Source of the DNA: Bacteroidota bacterium | GTDB lineage: Bacteria; Bacteroidota; Ignavibacteria; Kryptoniales; JAKASW01 | DNA length: 64,000 nt | Direction: 5' to 3' | Assembly (NCBI GenBank): GCA_023480735.1 | Contig: JAMCXB010000027.1 | Location: 1-64,000, forward strand | Shown: piece after piece, positions 28,074 to 37,853 of the stretch | Layout of the letters: each line of letters starts with the position of its first letter | How positions within the stretch are numbered: position 1 is the first letter of the stretch | Translations under genes and position numbers: made by a program | The notes under the pieces: generated by a model | What the model saw: only the letters and a program-made list of their open reading frames with translations | Told to the model about the DNA's origin: nothing | The model's database searches: none

Positions 28074-29777
28074 ATGCATTATTACTGGAAACTATCACAG
28101 CAGATCAATGAAGACGTTGTTGATAGGCTCGCTGGTAAATTGAATGTGAAACCGATAATTGCACGGTTATTAATGCAGCGCGGCTTTGATTCTCCTGAGA
28201 AGGCAGAGTCGTTCTTCTCACCGAGCCTCAAGGACCAGCACGACCCATTCCTCATGGACGGGATGCGTACTGCGGTGGCGCGAGTACTTCAGGCTCTTGA
28301 CCGTCACGAGAAGATCCTGATATATGGAGATTACGATGTAGACGGGACAACCGGAGCGGCTCTGCTTTATATGTTCTTCTCCGAGCTCGGCGCCGAAGTA
28401 GAATACTATATTCCGGATCGCCTTAAGGAAGGGTACGGGATCAGCCCTTCAGGAATTGAGTTCGCTGCCACGTCAGGATTCACGTTGCTGATAAGTGTCG
28501 ATTGCGGTGTTGCAGCAAGCAGGGAAATAGCTGCTGCAAATGAAAGAGGGATCGACACGATCATCTGCGATCACCATGAAGTTGAGACGTGTCCGGCGGC
28601 CGTGGCAGTCCTAGATCCAATCAAGCCCGGTTGTAACTATCCGTTCAAGTTTCTATCCGGCTGCGGCGTTGCTTACAAGTTTGCGAAAGCGGTATCCACC
28701 GAACTTGGCAAGAGTGATCTGCCCGACCAGTATCTTGACCTCGTTGCGATTGCGGCGGCGGCAGACGTTGTCCCACTCGTCGGAGAAAACCGCGTCTTTG
28801 TGCAGGCCGGATTCAATGCGATCGCGAAGAAACCGCGCGCAGGTATTAAGGCCCTGCTTGACAGTTCGCGGACAGATCACAGGAGATTGACTACAGGGCA
28901 GGTTTCGTTCAATATTGCACCGCGGATAAATGCCGTGGGCAGACTTGGAGATGCAAAACGCGCGGTTGAGCTTCTTATCACGGATAACGAAGACATGGCA
29001 TCAGAGTTTGCACAGGTTCTGGAAACTGAAAACTCACACAGAAGAGTTCTTGACGAGCGGACATTTAACGAAGCTAAGGAACAAGCTGTGGCAATCTTGG
29101 GGAGCGAACGCCGCAATTCATTGGTTCTGCATAATGAGAGCTGGCATCCGGGAGTAGTAGGTATAGTCGCTTCCAGGATTGTCGAGACTTTTTATAAGCC
29201 GACAATTATGCTCGCCACCGTGGACGGAGTCGTTCGTGGAAGCGCACGCAGCGTTGTCGGGTACGATATCTTCGATGCAATCAGGAAATGTTCCGACCTG
29301 CTTCTCCAGTTCGGCGGACACAAGTATGCAGCAGGCCTCGCGCTCGCACCGGAAAACATGGAGCGCTTTGTCATCAGATTTGAACAGGTCGTTATGGAAA
29401 CGATCAATGAGGAAATGAAAACGCCGGTCATTTCCATCGATGCCGACCTTAACCTTGGCGACCTGGACGGCGATTTCATCAAGACATTGAAGAAATTCGA
29501 GCCATTCGGACCGCAAAACTCAAAGCCGATATTTCGTACTTCAAACGTGTGTCTCACGGATTCACGAATTGTCGGCAGTTCACATCTGAGGATGAAACTC
29601 AAGGCCAACGGAGTTACATTCGACGCAATTAAGTTCAGGAACGGCGACAGTACAATAAAGCCCGGTACGATGCTCGACGTTGTTTATTCGGTTGACGAAA
29701 ATCGATATGCGGGTAATGTTTATTACCAATTACAATTGAAAGATTTCAGAAACTCAGAAGAAAGTTTGGGAGGTTGA
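28074..29777 (+). CDS. recJ: single-stranded-DNA-specific exonuclease RecJ
   Basis: IYGDYDVDGTTGAALL, SVDCG, ICDHHEV, FNIAPRINAVGRLGD, FGGHKYAAGL. Confidence 0.96.
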   Translation: MHYYWKLSQQINEDVVDRLAGKLNVKPIIARLLMQRGFDSPEKAESFFSPSLKDQHDPFLMDGMRTAVARVLQALDRHEKILIYGDYDVDGTTGAALLYMFFSELGAEVEYYIPDRLKEGYGISPSGIEFAATSGFTLLISVDCGVAASREIAAANERGIDTIICDHHEVETCPAAVAVLDPIKPGCNYPFKFLSGCGVAYKFAKAVSTELGKSDLPDQYLDLVAIAAAADVVPLVGENRVFVQAGFNAIAKKPRAGIKALLDSSRTDHRRLTTGQVSFNIAPRINAVGRLGDAKRAVELLITDNEDMASEFAQVLETENSHRRVLDERTFNEAKEQAVAILGSERRNSLVLHNESWHPGVVGIVASRIVETFYKPTIMLATVDGVVRGSARSVVGYDIFDAIRKCSDLLLQFGGHKYAAGLALAPENMERFVIRFEQVVMETINEEMKTPVISIDADLNLGDLDGDFIKTLKKFEPFGPQNSKPIFRTSNVCLTDSRIVGSSHLRMKLKANGVTFDAIKFRNGDSTIKPGTMLDVVYSVDENRYAGNVYYQLQLKDFRNSEESLGG

Positions 29778-29780
29778 ATC

Positions 29781-30530
29781 ATGTCCGGACATAATAAATG
29801 GGCAAAGATTAAACACAAGAAGGCGGGGACCGATGCGCAACGCGGGAAGCTCTTCAGCCGAATCATCAAGGAAATAACAATCGCGGCGAGAAACGGCGGC
29901 GGAGACATTAACGGAAACCCACGTCTGCGCCTGGCCATCCAAAATGCAAAGAGCGCCAACATGCCCGCAGACAACATCAAGCGCGCGGTCCAACGCGGGA
30001 CCGGCGAACTGCCCGGAGCGGTCTACGAAGAATTGACTTATGAGGGCTACGGCCCGGCGGGCGTCGCACTGATGGTTGAACTCGTTACGGACAACAAAAA
30101 CCGTACGGTGGCGGAAATTCGGCATATCCTCGACCGCAATAACGGCAAGCTTGCCGAAGCGGGATCGGTTGCCTGGATGTTTCAGAAGAAGGGAAGCATA
30201 GAGGTCCCAAAGACCGCTATCGGTGAGGATGACCTGCTCTCAATCATTTTGGAGGCAGGTGCCGACGATATGAAGACTGAAGAGGATTACTACGACATCA
30301 CCACCTCGGCGGAGACTTTTGAAGCGGTCAAGAAGGCCATCGAAGACAAGGGAGTAACCATTTCGAACGCCTCGCTTCAACTGCTGCCGCAAAACACCGT
30401 CCGCGTCGAAGGGAAAGAGGCAGAGCAGGTCCTCAGGCTTATGGAAGTGCTCGAAGAGCATGAGGACGTACAGAACGTATACGCGAACTTCGACATAGAT
30501 GACAGCGTTCTCGCCCAGCTCAATCAATGA
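29781..30530 (+). CDS. YebC/PmpR family DNA-binding regulatory protein
   Basis: 249 aa; MSGHNKWAKIKHKKAGTDAQRGKLFSRIIKEI, YEGYGPAGVALMVE. Confidence 0.96.
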   Translation: MSGHNKWAKIKHKKAGTDAQRGKLFSRIIKEITIAARNGGGDINGNPRLRLAIQNAKSANMPADNIKRAVQRGTGELPGAVYEELTYEGYGPAGVALMVELVTDNKNRTVAEIRHILDRNNGKLAEAGSVAWMFQKKGSIEVPKTAIGEDDLLSIILEAGADDMKTEEDYYDITTSAETFEAVKKAIEDKGVTISNASLQLLPQNTVRVEGKEAEQVLRLMEVLEEHEDVQNVYANFDIDDSVLAQLNQ

Positions 30531-31090
30531 TCGTTCTGGGAATCGATCCCGGCTCACGCAAGACCGGTTATGCGGTGATTGAAACCAGGAGAAGCAGTAA
30601 GGACATTCTGGCCTATGGTACCGTCAAGCTCACGGACTTGAAAACCATTCCCGATAAGGTCGTCAGGATCTTCGAAAAAATCGGTGCCCTTTTAGACGAG
30701 TTCAGTATCTCGACAGTCGCGGTCGAAGCCGGGTTCTACGGAAAGAATGCGCAAAGCGCGTACAAGCTTGGCTATGCCAGGAGCGCTGCCGTATTGGCTG
30801 CGGCTCTGAAGCGAATCGAAGTTGTCGAATACTCACCGAGGAAGGTAAAGCAAGCCGTGACGGGTAATGGTAATGCTTCTAAGACTCAGGTTAAGTATAT
30901 GGTGCGGAGCCTACTCAAGCTTGACGGGAAAGTCACAATGAGCGAAGACGAGGCAGATGCCTGTGCAATCGCCATCTGTCACGCCCAGAATTCTGATCGC
31001 GGCGGGGCGACGTATGGAAACTGGAAAGAATTTGTAGACAAGAACAAAAGACGTGTCGTACAGAGAAACGCCAGCGGTCCTCCGCAATGA
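30527..31090 (+). CDS. ruvC: crossover junction endodeoxyribonuclease RuvC
   Basis: 187 aa; VLGIDPGSRKTGYAVIE, VEAGFYGKNAQSAYKLGYARSA, DEADACAIAICH. Confidence 0.96.
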   Translation: MIVLGIDPGSRKTGYAVIETRRSSKDILAYGTVKLTDLKTIPDKVVRIFEKIGALLDEFSISTVAVEAGFYGKNAQSAYKLGYARSAAVLAAALKRIEVVEYSPRKVKQAVTGNGNASKTQVKYMVRSLLKLDGKVTMSEDEADACAIAICHAQNSDRGGATYGNWKEFVDKNKRRVVQRNASGPPQ

Positions 31091-31683
31091 TTTATCGATT
31101 AACAGGGCGACTAATCGAAAAGAGTCCCACCTCACTTGTGGTCGACGTCAACGGTGTGGGATATGAAATGAACGTCCCATTGACGACTTATGACACTATC
31201 GGAAATATCGACGATGAGGTCAGCCTTTTTACGGTTCTTGTAGTACATGAAGACAACATGTCGCTATACGGATTCGGATCGCAGGATGAACGGAGACTTT
31301 TTAAGCTTCTGATAAGCGTAACTGGCATCGGTCCGAGGACGGCATTGAGTCTCTTGTCGTCCGCAAATGTCGCCGATATCTATGAGTTCATAGCTACTTC
31401 CAATTCTCAGGCACTCACGTCGATTCCGGGCATCGGCAAGAAGACTGCCGAAAGACTAGTCCTTGAGCTGCGCGACAAGATCCATCGTGCTGGAATGACC
31501 CTGGGGGGAGAGAAGACTGAGGTGAAAGAAGAAATCAGGGGAGAGGCTGTAGATGCACTGGTAGCCCTCGGCTATTCGCGGCTTCAATGCGAGCGCGCAA
31601 TAAGAGAGGTACTGAAAAGGGACGCTTCAGCCGGAAACACAGTCGAACAGCTGGTTCGTTCCGCCTTGAAAGAAGTGAAGTAA
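31087..31683 (+). CDS. ruvA: Holliday junction branch migration protein RuvA
   Basis: 198 aa; VVDVNGVGYEMNVPL, ISVTGIGPRTALSLLS, IPGIGKKTAERLVLELRDK. Confidence 0.96.
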   Translation: MIYRLTGRLIEKSPTSLVVDVNGVGYEMNVPLTTYDTIGNIDDEVSLFTVLVVHEDNMSLYGFGSQDERRLFKLLISVTGIGPRTALSLLSSANVADIYEFIATSNSQALTSIPGIGKKTAERLVLELRDKIHRAGMTLGGEKTEVKEEIRGEAVDALVALGYSRLQCERAIREVLKRDASAGNTVEQLVRSALKEVK

Positions 31684-31848
31684 GGGGATTCCCACAGGGT
31701 TCAATCGGTTGCCGCAAGTCTGATACGACTCGGATCGGTGTGCAGCAAACGCATCTAATCGACACATGACAAATGCACATGTGGATAATATCACATCCAA
31801 TAAGCGTCTGGTTTTTGAAAATTTTTCATACGGGAGTATATTAGACAT

Positions 31849-32979
31849 ATGAGAATAACTCGCGCTGAAGTTGACCTATCGGCAATCAGGTACAACATAA
31901 GTCAGATAGCCCGCAGGGTGGGCAAGAATGTTCGCATCATGGGCGTCGTTAAGGCAAATGCCTATGGTCACGGGCTGGTGCCGGTAATGAAAGCGGTGGT
32001 TGACGCGGGCGCAAGTTATTTAGGCGTTGCTCTTCCGGAAGAGGGTGTTGAGCTGAGACAACATACGAATGTACCCATCCTGGTCTTCTCACCGCCAATC
32101 GAAGAATCACTTGAGACATTTGTGCGCTTCGACCTAGATGCTTCAATTTCATCCATCGAGACTGCTCATGCTCTGAACTCGGTGGCCAGATCGGCCGGCA
32201 AGAAAGCTAAGGTCCAGATCAAAATAGACACGGGAATGGGAAGACTCGGGTTTTTCCCTAACGTCGCAGTCGACGCTGTCAGAGCGATATCGAATCTCGA
32301 CTCCCTGTCCATAGTGGGTATCTACTCACATTTTGCAACCTCTGATGAGACTAACAAGGAATTTGCATACCGCCAACTTAGAGAATTCAAGAGCGTCGCT
32401 GCAGCGGTAAGGGACATCGGCTTATACTCTCCTCTATTCCATACTGCCAACAGCGGCGCGATTCTTGACATGCCGGAAACTTTTTTTGATATGGTACGCC
32501 CGGGCATAATGACTTACGGATATTACCCTTCACTTGAAACCAGTGAGTCTGTTGACATCAAGCCGGCGTTGTCGCTGAAATCAAGCGTGGTTCACATCAA
32601 AACCTTTCGACCCGGCATGAGCGTAAGCTACGGAAGAAAGTATTTCACAAAGGGCAATAATAGAATTGCAATCGTTCCGATAGGCTACGGAGACGGATAC
32701 ACCCGGATGTTGACCGGAAAAACTTCGGTGCTCGTGAACGGAAAGAAATACACTGTTGTCGGCACGATAACGATGGATCACATTATGGTCGACCTTGGCA
32801 GCGATTTCGAGGTACAGCCCGGCGATGAGGTGATACTTATCGGATGGGGCGGTAGCGATGCGATCACTGCATGGGACTTGGCCTCCAGCCTGGGAACTAT
32901 CCCTTACGAAATCCTTTGCATGATAAACAATCGAGTACCGAGAATATACAGCGACTCAAACCCAATCACAGCAGATTAG
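31849..32979 (+). CDS. alr: alanine racemase
   Basis: 376 aa; VVKANAYGHG, IKIDTGMGRLGF, VRPGIMTYGYYPS, GTITMDHIMVDLG. Confidence 0.95.
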   Translation: MRITRAEVDLSAIRYNISQIARRVGKNVRIMGVVKANAYGHGLVPVMKAVVDAGASYLGVALPEEGVELRQHTNVPILVFSPPIEESLETFVRFDLDASISSIETAHALNSVARSAGKKAKVQIKIDTGMGRLGFFPNVAVDAVRAISNLDSLSIVGIYSHFATSDETNKEFAYRQLREFKSVAAAVRDIGLYSPLFHTANSGAILDMPETFFDMVRPGIMTYGYYPSLETSESVDIKPALSLKSSVVHIKTFRPGMSVSYGRKYFTKGNNRIAIVPIGYGDGYTRMLTGKTSVLVNGKKYTVVGTITMDHIMVDLGSDFEVQPGDEVILIGWGGSDAITAWDLASSLGTIPYEILCMINNRVPRIYSDSNPITAD

Positions 32980-32987
32980 AGCGACAC

Positions 32988-34070
32988 ATGAGAGTCTTTG
33001 CAGTTATAATGGCAGGCGGAGTTGGATCACGGTTCTGGCCCAAAAGCCGGGAGGCAATGCCGAAGCAGTTTCAGAACGTATTTGGAGAAAGGTCCTTATA
33101 CCAAAGGACGTACGACAGAATTTCGGAGGTTGTCACTCCCGAGAACACATTCGTTGTGACAAACCGTCTACAACAACCTGCAGCTTCCGCTCAATTGCCG
33201 CAACTCCCCGCGGAGAACATTATAGTTGAGCCGTTCGGAAGGAACACTGCTCCTTGCATCGCAGTCGCCGCGTCGGCTATTTCATCGATTACTGAGGATG
33301 CGGTGATGGTTGTCCTCCCGTCAGACCACCTGATTTCGCAGGAGGAGAATTTCGTCTCTCAACTCAAAGATGCAGTGCGTCTCGCCGATAAAGAGCGCTC
33401 CCTCGTCACCTTGGGCATAAGACCGACTCATCCCGAGACTGGTTTCGGTTATATCCATTTCGATCCAAACACGGAACAGAAAGAAGCATTAGACCATGTC
33501 GGTTACAACGTCATCGAGTTTAGAGAAAAACCGAATCTCGAGACTGCAATAAGCTTCCTCGCGAGCGGGGACTATCTCTGGAACAGCGGAATGTTCATTT
33601 GGCGGGTGGATGTGATACTGGAAGAATTGAAGAGAAACCTGACGCATTTTGCCGATTTCCATTCTCCCCTGAAATCCTCGTTCGGGAAGGCAGAGTTTGC
33701 CAAGCAACTGGAGGAATTCTATCTGCGCGTGCAATCCATTTCCGTGGATTATGCCGTTATGGAAAAAGCCAAGAACGTCCTGACAATACCGAGCAGCTTC
33801 ACATGGAGCGATGTCGGATCGTGGGATGAAGTTTATAAGCTCGGTGACAGAAACGCCGACGGTAATTCGTTAAAGGGGGACGTTGTCAGCGTAAGGAGTT
33901 TAAACAATCTCATATGGACTGAAGAGAAGATGTTTGCACTGGTCGGAGTTGAAAACCTTATCGTCGTTGAGACAAAGGATGCCGTGCTGATTTGTAAAAG
34001 GGGAGAGTCTCAAGGCGTAAAAGAAATTGTGGAGATATTAATGAAGCAAGACAGACAGGATTTGGTTTGA
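32988..34070 (+). CDS. mannose-1-phosphate guanylyltransferase
   Basis: MRVFAVIMAGGVGSRFWPKSREAMPKQF, EPFGRNTAPCIA, FTWSDVGSWDEVY; ORF track extends upstream into alr but the motif starts at ATG 32988. Confidence 0.93.
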   Translation: MRVFAVIMAGGVGSRFWPKSREAMPKQFQNVFGERSLYQRTYDRISEVVTPENTFVVTNRLQQPAASAQLPQLPAENIIVEPFGRNTAPCIAVAASAISSITEDAVMVVLPSDHLISQEENFVSQLKDAVRLADKERSLVTLGIRPTHPETGFGYIHFDPNTEQKEALDHVGYNVIEFREKPNLETAISFLASGDYLWNSGMFIWRVDVILEELKRNLTHFADFHSPLKSSFGKAEFAKQLEEFYLRVQSISVDYAVMEKAKNVLTIPSSFTWSDVGSWDEVYKLGDRNADGNSLKGDVVSVRSLNNLIWTEEKMFALVGVENLIVVETKDAVLICKRGESQGVKEIVEILMKQDRQDLV

Positions 34071-34510
34071 AGACATTTCTGGCTGTCGCCATGTGCGCTT
34101 CGGCACTTTATCTCGCCGGATGCTCCGCAGCGGCACGTTTTACCGGTGCCGGGCCTGCCTCTTCTCCAGTTTCACCCAGCACGTTCCACGGAAAGGTTCT
34201 CCTGACAATACAAGGGGTGGCGTCATATTACTCGGAGGGATTCAATGGAAAGGAGACTGCAAGCGGCGAAATCTTTGACAAGAACGCATTGACCGCAGCT
34301 CACCGTGAATTCCCGTTCGGCACACTGCTGCGAGTAACAAATCTAAGCAACAACAAAAACGTCGAGGTAGTCGTAAATGATCGTGGCCCTGTTGACAGGT
34401 CGAGAATCATTGACCTATCAGAGGCTGCGGCCCGCGATATCGGAATGATCAAGGACGGAACGGTGCTCGTCAGGATCCAGGTGTTGAAGTGGGGCAACAA
34501 TGACAAGTGA
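34067..34510 (+). CDS. RlpA-like septal ring lipoprotein (double-psi beta-barrel)
   Basis: 147 aa; lipobox LAGC, GVASYYSEGFNGKETASGEIFD, FGTLLRVTNLSN, VVVNDRGPV; TTG start. Confidence 0.9.
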   Translation: MKTFLAVAMCASALYLAGCSAAARFTGAGPASSPVSPSTFHGKVLLTIQGVASYYSEGFNGKETASGEIFDKNALTAAHREFPFGTLLRVTNLSNNKNVEVVVNDRGPVDRSRIIDLSEAAARDIGMIKDGTVLVRIQVLKWGNNDK

Positions 34511-34577
34511 AATGTAATCAACATTCCGTGGCGGATGGTCTGTCTGCGTACTTCGATAGAAAGGCCAAGTTTTCCTC

Positions 34578-35453
34578 TTGAACAGAAAACTGAGAGGCTA
34601 TTTAAGCATAATCGCCGCAGCATTATTCTGGGGAACTTCGGCGACTGCAGCGAAGTCCCTCTTTGAACGCAGTGTATCACCTCTGCTCCTCGTCGAATCA
34701 CGCGTGATTCTTGCAACAGTTTTCCTCCTTCTGCTCTTCTGGATTGTGAGGCCTAGGTTGCTCAGAATCAGACTCGCTGATATGAGGGACTTCGCGCTCT
34801 TAGGCATTATCGGAGTAGCGGGTTCCAACTATTCATACTACATGGCAATCCAGGAAACATCCGTTGGGATTGCAATCCTAATGCAGTACACCGCTCCCAC
34901 ACTTGTGGCGATATACATGGTACTCACACGGCAGGAGAGGATCAGCCGCACAAAAATACTAGCCCTGTTGTCATCACTGGGGGGATGCATAATCATGGTG
35001 GGAGCGTTCGATCCGGCAATCCATTTGACTCCTCCGGGCATAGCGCTGGGAGCTTTATCGGCCGTTTGCTTCGCCTTCTTCAATGTCTACACCAAAGTGG
35101 CAAGTAAACGGTACTCCATATGGACCGCACTAACGTATACATTCATAAGCGCCAGCATATTCTGGATCGCGCTTGACGTCGTTTTTCATACCGGAATCTC
35201 CGTCAGCAGTCCCAGAGAAATGGGCGCTCTCGTGTTGTTCTCCTTATCGTCTGCGCTGATACCCTACTTCTTTTATTTCAACGGTCTGAAATTTCTTACC
35301 TCTTCGACCGCCATCATAGTATCTACCCTCGAGCCTGTGATTGCGATCTTCAGCGCATTTGTTATTTTAGGAGAGACACTGTACCCAGAACAGATAGCTG
35401 GTGGAGTGTTGGTAATATCTGCAGTCATACTCCTGGAGAATCGCAAGGAATGA
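34578..35453 (+). CDS. EamA/DMT family transporter
   Basis: 291 aa; ten-TM-like hydrophobic profile, two internal EamA repeats, FWGTSATAAKSLFE. Confidence 0.9.
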   Translation: MNRKLRGYLSIIAAALFWGTSATAAKSLFERSVSPLLLVESRVILATVFLLLLFWIVRPRLLRIRLADMRDFALLGIIGVAGSNYSYYMAIQETSVGIAILMQYTAPTLVAIYMVLTRQERISRTKILALLSSLGGCIIMVGAFDPAIHLTPPGIALGALSAVCFAFFNVYTKVASKRYSIWTALTYTFISASIFWIALDVVFHTGISVSSPREMGALVLFSLSSALIPYFFYFNGLKFLTSSTAIIVSTLEPVIAIFSAFVILGETLYPEQIAGGVLVISAVILLENRKE

Positions 35454-36031
35454 GATCGGAGCGAAGAATTGAGAAGCTTTCCAGGGCGTTGAGGAGGACG
35501 CAGCCCGACCTGACCGTGGTGTTGGAAAACATCCATGATCCACATAATGTCAGCGCCATATTGAGAACCTGCGACGCCGTCGGCGTCAGAAATGTAAACC
35601 TTCTTTATACGGCAGAGGCGTTCCCGAAGATCGGGAAGAAGAGCTCCGCCAGTGCATATAAATGGGTCGAAAGAGAGAAATTCACGTCCGTCGAATCCTG
35701 CTATGATTCGTTGAGAGCCGCGGGGTTTACTATTGCCGCGAGCGTGCTGAACGAAAGGGCCGTATCGCTGTTTAATCTGGATCTAAATCAGAAGATTGCC
35801 CTTGTCTTTGGAAATGAACACAGAGGTGTGTCCGAACAGGCAAGCTTATCTGCGGACATCTGTTTTCAGATACCGATGTATGGCATGATTCAGAGCCTGA
35901 ACGTTTCGGTTGCATCCGCGATAACGCTTTACGAAGCGCTGCGACAGAGGATTAAGACAGGGGAGAAATCACAGCCGAGAATCAGCGAGGAAGAATTTGA
36001 GCGGCTTCTCGCTGAATGGGTTAAGAAGTAA
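35450..36031 (+). CDS. TrmH/SpoU family RNA 2'-O-methyltransferase
   Basis: 193 aa; VLENIHDPHNVSAILRTCDAVGV, LVFGNEHRGVS, IPMYGMIQSLNVSVASAI. Confidence 0.93.
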   Translation: MRSERRIEKLSRALRRTQPDLTVVLENIHDPHNVSAILRTCDAVGVRNVNLLYTAEAFPKIGKKSSASAYKWVEREKFTSVESCYDSLRAAGFTIAASVLNERAVSLFNLDLNQKIALVFGNEHRGVSEQASLSADICFQIPMYGMIQSLNVSVASAITLYEALRQRIKTGEKSQPRISEEEFERLLAEWVKK

Positions 36032-36151
36032 CCCCTCACTTATGGTTTCTGGCCAAGCCGCAAAGCGAACCGCTCGTCAACATTTCTTTGCGTTCTTGGC
36101 GCCTTTGCGAGAGAAATAACTCTTTCAGTGAGGCATTACGTTAAGAAGTAA
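36020..36151. mobile_element. MITE-like small insertion (112-bp element 36028-36139 with flanking direct repeats)
   Basis: Direct repeats GTTAAGAAGTAA at 36020-36031 and 36140-36151; terminal inverted repeats GTAACCCCTCACT / GTAATGCCTCACT (11/13); internal CGCAAAG/CTTTGCG inverted repeat. Confidence 0.55.
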
Positions 36152-36207
36152 GCGGAGGTTGATTTTGTCCGAAGTAAGGAGTAAAATTCTACTAGTCGGA
36201 GGAGGTC

Positions 36208-37263
36208 ATGGCTGAAACGTTAACTCTCAAAGGTATACTCCAGGAGCACACGGTAGAGGGAGAATTGTATGAAAAACTGGAGAACGAATGGGTGCTCTGC
36301 TATGCCTGTGGACATAGATGTAAGATTAAACCAGGCCGTGATGGAATCTGTCATGTAAGGTTCAATCGGGACGGCAGACTCATGGTTCCGTACGGATATG
36401 CCGCCGGGGTCCAACTCGATCCGATAGAGAAGAAGCCCTTCTTTCACGCGTTTCCAGGTGCGAGTGCGCTGAGCTTTGGAATGCTCGGTTGTGACTATCA
36501 TTGTGCTTACTGCCAGAACTGGATAACCAGTCAGACTCTTAGAGATCCCTCGGCGATGTCGCAGCCCGAGTTCATCGGACCGGAGAAAATCGTCGAGATG
36601 GCAATGGTATACAAATCACCGGTGCTGGTCTCAACCTATAACGAGCCGTTGATCACGAGCGAATGGGCAGTGGAGATACTTAAGCTGGCCAAACCGTACG
36701 GAATCCACGGCGCCTACGTCTCTAACGGCAACGCGACCCTGGAAGTTATCGATTTCATAAGCCCGTACGTCAAATTGTACAAGGTAGATCTAAAAGGTTT
36801 CGACGAAAGAAAGTACAGACAACTCGGCGGAAGACTCGGTGTCGTCCTTGATGCAATTCGCATGTTAAAGGAAAAAGGCTTCTGGGTAGAGATAGTTACT
36901 CTCGTCATTCCCGGGTTCAATGACAGTGATGAAGAGCTTAGGAGCATTGCGAAATTCATTGCATCCATATCCTCCGATATACCCTGGCATGTGACCGCAT
37001 TCCACCAGGATTACCGTATGCTTGACAGACAAAACACCGGCGCGAAGGCGCTTATGCGGGCTGCGGCCATCGGCAAAGAAGCCGGGTTGCTTTTTGTTTA
37101 CGCGGGCAATCTACCTGGGATGGTAGTCAATCTTGAGAACACCTATTGTCCATCATGCAACACGACTCTGATAGAGCGGGAAGGTTTCAGAGTTTTGAAG
37201 AACCGCATAGTAGACGGGATGTGTCCCAAATGCGATAGAAAGATTCCCGGCGTATGGAAGTAG
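36208..37263 (+). CDS. amrS: AmmeMemoRadiSam system radical SAM enzyme
   Basis: 351 aa; CDYHCAYCQNW (CxxxCxxC), N-terminal CYACGHRCKIKPGRDGICHVR, C-terminal CPSC/CPKC ribbon; precedes AMMECR1 and Memo-like genes. Confidence 0.95.
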   Translation: MAETLTLKGILQEHTVEGELYEKLENEWVLCYACGHRCKIKPGRDGICHVRFNRDGRLMVPYGYAAGVQLDPIEKKPFFHAFPGASALSFGMLGCDYHCAYCQNWITSQTLRDPSAMSQPEFIGPEKIVEMAMVYKSPVLVSTYNEPLITSEWAVEILKLAKPYGIHGAYVSNGNATLEVIDFISPYVKLYKVDLKGFDERKYRQLGGRLGVVLDAIRMLKEKGFWVEIVTLVIPGFNDSDEELRSIAKFIASISSDIPWHVTAFHQDYRMLDRQNTGAKALMRAAAIGKEAGLLFVYAGNLPGMVVNLENTYCPSCNTTLIEREGFRVLKNRIVDGMCPKCDRKIPGVWK

Positions 37264-37853
37264 ATATTTTTCTTTCACAGGATGAGAAAAGGGAGCTCTT
37301 GTCGATTGCGCGACAAGCTGCCACACGCGCCGTGTCCCGTCAAGGGTACGTACCGGTGGAACCGAGTAGCCGGGAGCTAAAGAGAAAAGCCGCCGGGTTT
37401 GTTACCCTGCGTGAAAACGGCGAGCTGAGAGGATGTATCGGCTACGTTGAAGCGCGCCTCCCGCTCTACCAAACGATCGCCGAGACTGCCGCGAAAGCGG
37501 CCGTTGGTGATCCGAGGTTCGAACCGGTTTCGGAGACGGAACTGAAGAATATCGAAGTTGAAATATCCGTACTTTCACCCTTGCACGAGATCAAGAGCAC
37601 AGATGAAATCATCATAGGCAAACACGGTGTTCTGGTCGAGAAAGATTTTTACAGAGGTTTGCTTCTTCCACAGGTCGCAACAGAGAACAACTGGGACAAA
37701 GAACAATTCCTGAGCTATACTTGTACAAAAGCCGGTTTGGACCGCGATTGTTATAAGAATCCGAGAGTAAGAATTTACGTTTTTACTGCTGATGTTTTCA
37801 GTGAAGAGGAGTTCGGCGCAGCCAGAGAGGAGAGCATCGTTGAAAGAACGTGA
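37254..37853 (+). CDS. amrA: AmmeMemoRadiSam system protein A (AMMECR1 domain)
   Basis: 199 aa; GFVTLRENGELRGCIGY, VGDPRFEPVSETEL, LLPQVATENNWDKEQFLSYTCTKAGL. Confidence 0.95.
   Translation: MEVDIFLSQDEKRELLSIARQAATRAVSRQGYVPVEPSSRELKRKAAGFVTLRENGELRGCIGYVEARLPLYQTIAETAAKAAVGDPRFEPVSETELKNIEVEISVLSPLHEIKSTDEIIIGKHGVLVEKDFYRGLLLPQVATENNWDKEQFLSYTCTKAGLDRDCYKNPRVRIYVFTADVFSEEEFGAAREESIVERT

Noticed and set aside
31684-31848. Short inverted and direct repeats (CACATG, ATGTG/CACAT) upstream of alr
   Set aside because: AT-rich 5-6 bp matches expected by chance; no clear architecture.
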